Assembly (NCBI GenBank): GCA_030836665.1
Contig: JAUPLX010000025.1
Span: 1-10,805, forward strand
DNA: 10,805 nucleotides
Direction: 5' to 3'
Source: Patescibacteria group bacterium
GTDB lineage: Bacteria; Patescibacteriota; Gracilibacteria; BD1-5; UBA2023
Position 1 is the first letter of the stretch, and each line of letters begins with the position of its first letter. The notes under the pieces are model-generated. The model made no database searches and had not been told where the DNA came from. It was given only the letters and a program-made list of their open reading frames with translations. Positions 6,493 to 10,805 of this stretch are shown piece after piece. Both the position numbers and the translations under genes were made by a program.

Positions 6493-8649
6493 ATGTCCTC
6501 ATTCTTCCTCTCCACGCTCTCGCTCGTTCTCCTTCTCGTCATCGCGGCGGGGGTTTCGTATTGGGCGGGACGTTCGAAAATTCCCGCGACGGTGGCATTG
6601 GTAACGGCGGGCATGACGATCGCGCTCGTGACGAAATTCGGATTCGCCGGATTTCTCGACGACTTCGAACTGACTCCGGAGATGCTCTTTTACGTATTCC
6701 TCCCCATTCTGCTGTTCGAATCGGCATACAACGTCCGGTATAAGGAACTTCTTCGGAACATCCGCTCCATAAGCCTCCTTTCCGTCGTTTCGCTCATCAT
6801 TTCGGCGTTTTTCATCGCCTTCGGGATGCGGTACGGACTCCTTCTGTTCGGCATCGACGTGCCGCTCGAAGTCACGCTCCTTTTCGGCGCCCTCATATCG
6901 GCTACCGACACTGCGGCGGTACTCGCGGTATTCAAAGAACTCGGAGTCCCCCGCCGCCTCAACCTCATCTTCGAAGGGGAAAGCCTCTTCAACGACGGGA
7001 CCGCCATCGCGCTCTTTCTCGTCGTGCTCGGAATCGTCGAATCGCAGGCTTCTTCCGGGGTTCCGACGAACGGGCATTCGAGCATGTTCGAAACATTCTT
7101 CGTACATGGGCATTCGTTCTTCGGAAGCGCGTACCCCGTCTTCAAAGGACTCGCCTCCTTCGCTTCGATGCTTGGCGTAGGAATACTGCTTTGAGCGTTC
7201 ATCGGAACGGTTTTCTCGAAGGTCATTCAAAAAATACGCAACGAGAAACATCTCGAAATCACCCTTTCGCTCGCGCTCGCCCACTCGACCTTCCTCATCG
7301 CGGAAGCCGTCAACCACTACGTACTCCCCGTTTCCGGCATCGTCGCGACGGTAGCGGCGGCGATGGTATTGGGAAATTACGGACGGTATAAAATCAGCCC
7401 GAAGGTGGAAGAAGTCATGGAAAAATACTGGAGCTTCTTCGCTTTCGTTACCAATGGGCTCGTCTTCGTACTCGTGGGAATGATGCTCGTGAACGTCGAC
7501 GTCGATTGGCGACCGCTCCTGCTCCCAATCATCCTCGCGATTCCGATGGTCATACTCGCCCGCGCGGCGAGCGTGTACCCCGTCTTCGCCATTCTCAATT
7601 TCTCCAAGACCGAAGAGCGCGTCCCGAAATCCTGGCAACACGTACTCTCATGGGGGGCGCTTCGCGGAGGGCTTGCGGTCGTAATGGTACTTCTCGTGCC
7701 CGTTTCCCTCACGCTGCCGAATTGGTCGGTCGAGGGGGTTTCGGTACGCGATTTCCTCCTATCGCTCACGCTCGGCTGCGTCATGTTCAGCGTATTCGTG
7801 AAGACCATCACCATCGCGCCGCTCATTCGGCGCTTCAAGATCGACGCGCTCCATGAAATCGAAGAATTCGAATATGCCGAAGGGCGCATCCTCATGGCGT
7901 CCGAAGCGCTCGCGAAAATAAAACAGGTCCGGAAGCACGGATACATCGATACGGAAGAAGAGCGCCTGCTTTCCGAAAAATACGGAAAAATGCTGGCGGA
8001 TGCCCGAAAGGACGCCGAAATCCTCATGGAAAAGAAGGGGGCCGATTTTGGAAACCTCGTACGCCGGGTCGCGGCGCTCCATGCGCTCGGCATCGAAAAA
8101 TTCTGGCTCAAGCACCTCTATAAGTACGGCGAAATCCCCGAGCCGGTTTTCAAGAAGATCATGAAACGCGTCGCGGCGCAAATACGCCGCGTGGAAAAAG
8201 GCGAATCGCAGATCGACCGAGTGAAGCGAAAAGGTCAGAAAGCCGATATTTTCGAACGTTTGAGCGAATACCTCATCGACCGGCTGGAACCGAAAATCGA
8301 ACCGGTGAAAGAAAAATACCTCGAACTGCGCACGATTCACATCGTCATCGAAAAGGCCCTCGACGGGCTCGTGGAACTCGGCAGAGTCGATTTCGTCGGC
8401 AATCGCGCGGAATTCTCGGAAGTCGTCGAACTCTACGAGGGCTTCCGGTCGCATGCCGAGAAAGAACGGCGGACGCTTTTCCGGAACCATAAGACCGAAC
8501 TTCGCCGGCTCAGCGCGAAGCTGACGGAAAAATCGCTCATCGAGGCGGAAGAGGCCATTCTCGAAGACCTTTCGGCGAAAGAAATCGTCTCGCCCAAGCT
8601 CGCGATTCGCTTCGAAAAAGAAATCGCGAAACGTTTGCACGGAGGATAG
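6493..8649 (+). CDS. CPA1-family Na+(K+)/H+ antiporter with a long cytosolic tail (one UGA read as Gly)
   Basis: A monovalent cation/proton antiporter of the cytoplasmic membrane, 718 residues when TGA 7192-7194 (residue 234) is read as Gly inside the helix G-V-G-I-L-L-G-A-F-I-G. The first ~440 residues form the many-helix transport domain. Family marks are G-A-L-I-S-A-T-D139 in the unwound-helix motif, E-G-E-S-L-F-N167-D168-G for ion binding, and S386-W-G-A-L-R391-G-G with the conserved arginine. The usual T-D-P is T-D-T here. From about residue 445 a charged, helical cytosolic tail of roughly 275 residues follows (E-E-F-E-Y-A-E-G-R-I, many K/E heptads), probably regulatory; no nucleotide-binding fold is recognised. 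The role is pH and Na+/K+ balance; the transported ion cannot be told from sequence. The ATG at 6493 lacks a Shine-Dalgarno, and the stop is TAG. The gene lies 74 bases after metK. Confidence 0.92.
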
Positions 8650-8660
8650 GAGTCTTTTTC

Positions 8661-8688
8661 CTGACTTTTTCGTCACCTTTCGTACAAT
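8661..8688 (+). promoter_or_regulatory. Candidate promoter for the sigma/anti-sigma operon
   Basis: CTGACT (8661-8666) and TACAAT (8683-8688, five of six) are 16 bases apart, upstream of the sigma gene start at 8736. It looks like a housekeeping promoter. I do not see a GGAAC...CGTC pair typical of ECF-autoregulated promoters, although a lone CGTC occurs at 8693-8696. Confidence 0.45.
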
Positions 8689-8735
8689 ACTGCGTCATAC
8701 GGATTGCGACCGCATCCGAAATTTTCACCGAAGAA

Positions 8736-9305
8736 ATGACCGACATCGAACGGATCGAATCAGCAGCGCGAGCTTTTAACCGGGGAGACCGACGTTCGTT
8801 CGGAGCTATTTTCGACCTGCTCTCCCGGGATATCTGCCGGTACGTAGGATATCGCGTCGAAGACGAAATCGAGCGCGAAGAAACCGTCTCCGATACGTTT
8901 TTCCGCATGCTTCGGCACGGAAAACTGCCCGATGACGCCGACGCGATCCGGCGTTTCGCCTATTCGGTCGCCAGAAGCGCCGTAATCGACCGTTACCGGG
9001 GCCGAAAACCGACGAACGACTTGGACGAGGCGGATCTTTCGGGGAAAGCGAGCCATAACGAAAACCATGCGGCGAGGATCGATAACGCGGATACGGTAGC
9101 GCGAATACTCGGATACCTCGATACCATCGGAAGCGAACATAAGGAAATCCTCATCTTGCGCGTTTGGGACGACCTTCCGTACGAAGGCATCGCCGCCATC
9201 ACCGGAAAATCCGTCGACAACTGTAAAAAAATCGTCTCCCGGGTTCTCGAAAACGTTCGTTCGAACGTTACCTACCTTTTCTTTTTCGTCCTCCTTTTCC
9301 GATAA
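8736..9305 (+). CDS. ECF-family RNA polymerase sigma factor with a hydrophobic C-terminal tail
   Basis: A 189-residue sigma-70 family protein with only regions 2 and 4. Region 2 spans about residues 20-90 (F-G-A-I-F-D-L-L-S-R-D-I, the D-T-F-F-R-M-L core-binding segment, then A-Y-S-V-A-R-S-A-V-I-D-R-Y-R-G). A short acidic/polar linker follows (about 92-118). Region 4 spans about 120-178 (E-H-K-E-I-L-I-L-R-V-W-D-D-L-P-Y-E-G-I-A-A-I-T-G, then a recognition helix ending in R-V-L-E-N-V-R). It would direct RNA polymerase to a small regulon. The last residues, T-Y-L-F-F-F-V-L-L-F-R, are strongly hydrophobic and unusual for a soluble sigma factor. The gene ends at TAA, 10 bases before the membrane partner at 9316, with no internal TGA. 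Which signal it answers is unknown. Confidence 0.9.
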   Translation: MTDIERIESAARAFNRGDRRSFGAIFDLLSRDICRYVGYRVEDEIEREETVSDTFFRMLRHGKLPDDADAIRRFAYSVARSAVIDRYRGRKPTNDLDEADLSGKASHNENHAARIDNADTVARILGYLDTIGSEHKEILILRVWDDLPYEGIAAITGKSVDNCKKIVSRVLENVRSNVTYLFFFVLLFR

Positions 9306-9315
9306 TTCTCCCAGC

Positions 9316-10404
9316 ATGCCCCATACGACCGACGCCCGGAGAATCGTCTCCGAACTGACGAAAATTCCCGGATGACCCCACGAAGAAAACGCGACTTTGG
9401 ATTTGGTGGACAAAATGCTCTCCGCAAAGCCGAAAACGTACGTCGCCAATCCGGCCTTTCTCGAACGTTTGCGCTCGAGGCTTCTCGCCGAAGCGGAAGC
9501 GTCGTGAGAAGCGTCCGGATTTTGAAAATGGGCGTCTTTGGTAAAATTTCTCTCCGTTCCGGTCGCTTTCGCGGGCATCGCCGCCATCGCCTCGACGCTC
9601 GGACTCTTTGACCGACCGGGAAATATCGCCGTTCCGAAGGTGCCGCGAACCGTCGTTACGGATGCGGAACCGGAAGAAAAAGCCGTTCTTAAGGAAGAGG
9701 GAGACCGCGGTCCGAAAGAAATTCGGAAGGCGGGAGGTATGGAAAAACCGCTCGCGAAGATCGAAAAAACTGCTCCAGCGGACGTACCGGTTCTGGCGGA
9801 AATCAGCCAAAAGACCGACGCAATTCAAAAAACCGCTCCGGTTTCCGCGACGGAAAATTCCGATGCCTCCGACGGTTCCGCGGAAACGATGGCTTTCTCG
9901 ACGCAAGCGCCCGAACCGATGGCCGCATTAATGCCCGCGGGGGCTCCTTCGATGAAAATGTCGGCTCCGATAGCGGATACCGCGACGGTTTCGTCCGGTC
10001 CGTCCGATTCCTATTCCGGAACCGGGTTCGCGAACGTCGGAAGCGTAGGGCTCTCGGCTTCGGTACGGCCCGACGGACTCGTCGATCTCGATCGTGACTA
10101 TTCCAAATGGCCGGAAACGCCCTGCGAATCGGGAAGCTGCGCGCTAAGCATGGAAAACGTTCCGACGGACGAGGAACTCGTCGGGGTTACCCGGAAATTC
10201 GCACAGGATTGGAACGTCGACCTTTCGGCATACGCGAATCCGGTCGCGGACTCCTCGTGGAAAAATTCGAATGCGGACGGTACGGTTCCGGAATCGGTAT
10301 CCGTCACCTATGCGAAAAAAACCGACGGGGCATCCGATTTGGTTTTTTCCATCGATATGCGGACGAAGAAGGTCTCGTCCGTCCGCGCAATCCAGGAAAG
10401 ATAA
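9316..10404 (+). CDS. Single-pass membrane protein, probable anti-sigma factor (three UGA codons read as Gly)
   Basis: Read with TGA as Gly from the ATG at 9316 this is a 362-residue protein. The TGAs at 9373-9375, 9505-9507 and 9523-9525 are residues 20, 64 and 70. Under the standard code only the part from about 9538 would survive, without its cytoplasmic domain. Residues 1-75 are cytoplasmic (L-D-L-V-D-K-M-L, N-P-A-F-L-E-R-L-R-S-R-L-L), resembling the short helical domain of membrane-bound anti-sigma factors. Residues about 77-97 form one transmembrane helix. Residues 98-250 are a Pro/Ala/Glu/Lys-rich low-complexity linker. A compact outer domain with C270 and C275 follows and ends in a beta-rich stretch. 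The position 10 bases after an ECF sigma gene makes anti-sigma function likely, but no named family domain was recognised. The stop is TAA, followed by a terminator. Confidence 0.8.
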
Positions 10405-10445
10405 GGGACGGGGGCGAATGAAGATAGCGGGGACTACGCATGTAA

Positions 10446-10472
10446 AAAAACCGCCCGGAGAGGGCGGTTTTT
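10446..10472. terminator. Bidirectional terminator between the anti-sigma gene and the pilB-like gene
   Basis: AAAAACCGCCC (10446-10456) and GGGCGGTTTTT (10462-10472) form an 11-bp stem with a GGAGA loop. Going rightward it ends in TTTTT; on the minus strand the T tract is seven long. It lies between two convergent genes, 42 bases after the TAA at 10404 and 11 bases after the pilB-like stop (10485-10483), so it can end both transcripts. Confidence 0.9.
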
Positions 10473-10482
10473 CACGGTTGAA

Positions 10483-10805
10483 CTATCCGATAGCCGCGAA
10501 GATTTCTTCGAGCGTGGTCTTTCCCCGCATGGCTTTAAGCACCCCGTCTTCGCGCATGAGGATGAGGTCGTTCTTACGCCCTTCCTCCAAAATCCTCGAG
10601 GGACTTTCCCCTTGGCGTACGAGATCGCGCACGGAATTGGAAAAATGAAGCACTTCGTAGATACCCACGCGGCCGCGGACTCCGGTAAATCCGCAGTGTT
10701 CGCAGCCCTTCGGCCGATACAACTTGAATCCTTACTTCGTCGCCTTCTCGACGGCACCGATACCGATATCGCGCATCATCCAGCGAATGGTCTCCGACTG
10801 CGCCA
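10483..10805 (-). pseudogene. pilB: C-terminal part of a PilB/GspE type IV pilus assembly ATPase, interrupted by an in-frame TAA
   Basis: PilB/GspE ATPases power pilus or type II secretion assembly at the inner face of the membrane. Only the C-terminal 107 codons are in the window. The part after the interruption carries the family's zinc-finger and following block: Y-R-P-K-G-C-E-H-C-G-F-T-G-V-R-G-R-V-G-I-Y-E-V-L, then a typical end with M-R-E-D-G-V-L-K-A and T-L-E-E-I-F-A-A, stopping at TAG 10485-10483. Upstream, in the same frame, S-E-T-I-R-W-M-M-R-D-I-G-I-G also fits the family. Between them sits TAA (10734-10732), after A-T-K and before G-F-K-L-Y. TAA is not reassigned in table 25, so this is a nonsense change or a base error (a GAA to TAA change would explain it). 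The fragment could restart from TTG 10722, but that would lack the ATPase. PilB versus GspE cannot be decided from this piece. Confidence 0.75.

Noticed and set aside
1..10805. tRNA genes, CRISPR arrays, insertion sequences or attachment sites
   Set aside because: No cloverleaf, no regularly spaced direct repeats, no transposase motifs and no terminal inverted repeats were seen by eye on either strand.

Overview
The window looks like a piece of a Patescibacteria (CPR) chromosome from the Gracilibacteria/Absconditabacteria (BD1-5/SR1) side, where UGA is read as glycine (NCBI translation table 25). The case rests on metK. Its reading frame is cut by two TGA codons, at 5312-5314 and 5624-5626, and they fall exactly on the invariant glycines of the MetK motifs S-V-S-E-G-H-P-D-K and G-A-G-D-Q-G. 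Reading TGA as Gly also joins three other split genes: a CPA1 Na+/H+ antiporter, an anti-sigma-like membrane protein and a cysteine-rich lipoprotein. That makes seven in-frame TGAs in four genes. Seven genes whose 3' ends lie in the window (173, 2140, 3855, 4337, metK, the antiporter and the sigma gene), the partial gene at 1-84, the anti-sigma gene and the pilB-like gene all end in TAA or TAG. By eye the DNA is above 50% GC, which is unusual for an organism with UGA reassigned.

Layout: 1-84, the last 27 codons of an unidentified gene. 173-2113, a large HExxH metalloprotein resembling the CiaB 'invasion protein' family, followed by a small unknown gene at 2140-2550. On the minus strand, a likely two-gene operon reads from 4337 to 2569: a four-helix membrane protein, then a lipoprotein with three exact C-X13-C modules and a long helical stalk. 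A divergent promoter region at 4338-4515 serves that operon and a small membrane protein (4516-4959), the only gene with a strong Shine-Dalgarno and the only one with an apparent TGA stop. Its rho-independent terminator is followed by a SAM-I (S-box) riboswitch with its own terminator, then metK (5270-6418). Next come a CPA1 antiporter with a long cytosolic tail (6493-8649), an ECF sigma factor (8736-9305) and a single-pass membrane partner that is probably its anti-sigma factor (9316-10404). A shared bidirectional terminator separates this from a minus-strand PilB/GspE ATPase gene that runs off the right edge and is interrupted by an in-frame TAA.

The SAM riboswitch ties S-adenosylmethionine synthesis to SAM level. 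The sigma/anti-sigma pair is probably an envelope-signal switch, and the PilB fragment suggests type IV pili, as expected in small host-associated Patescibacteria. No tRNA, rRNA, CRISPR array or insertion sequence was seen, so the tRNA-Gly(UCA) that the recoding needs must be elsewhere.
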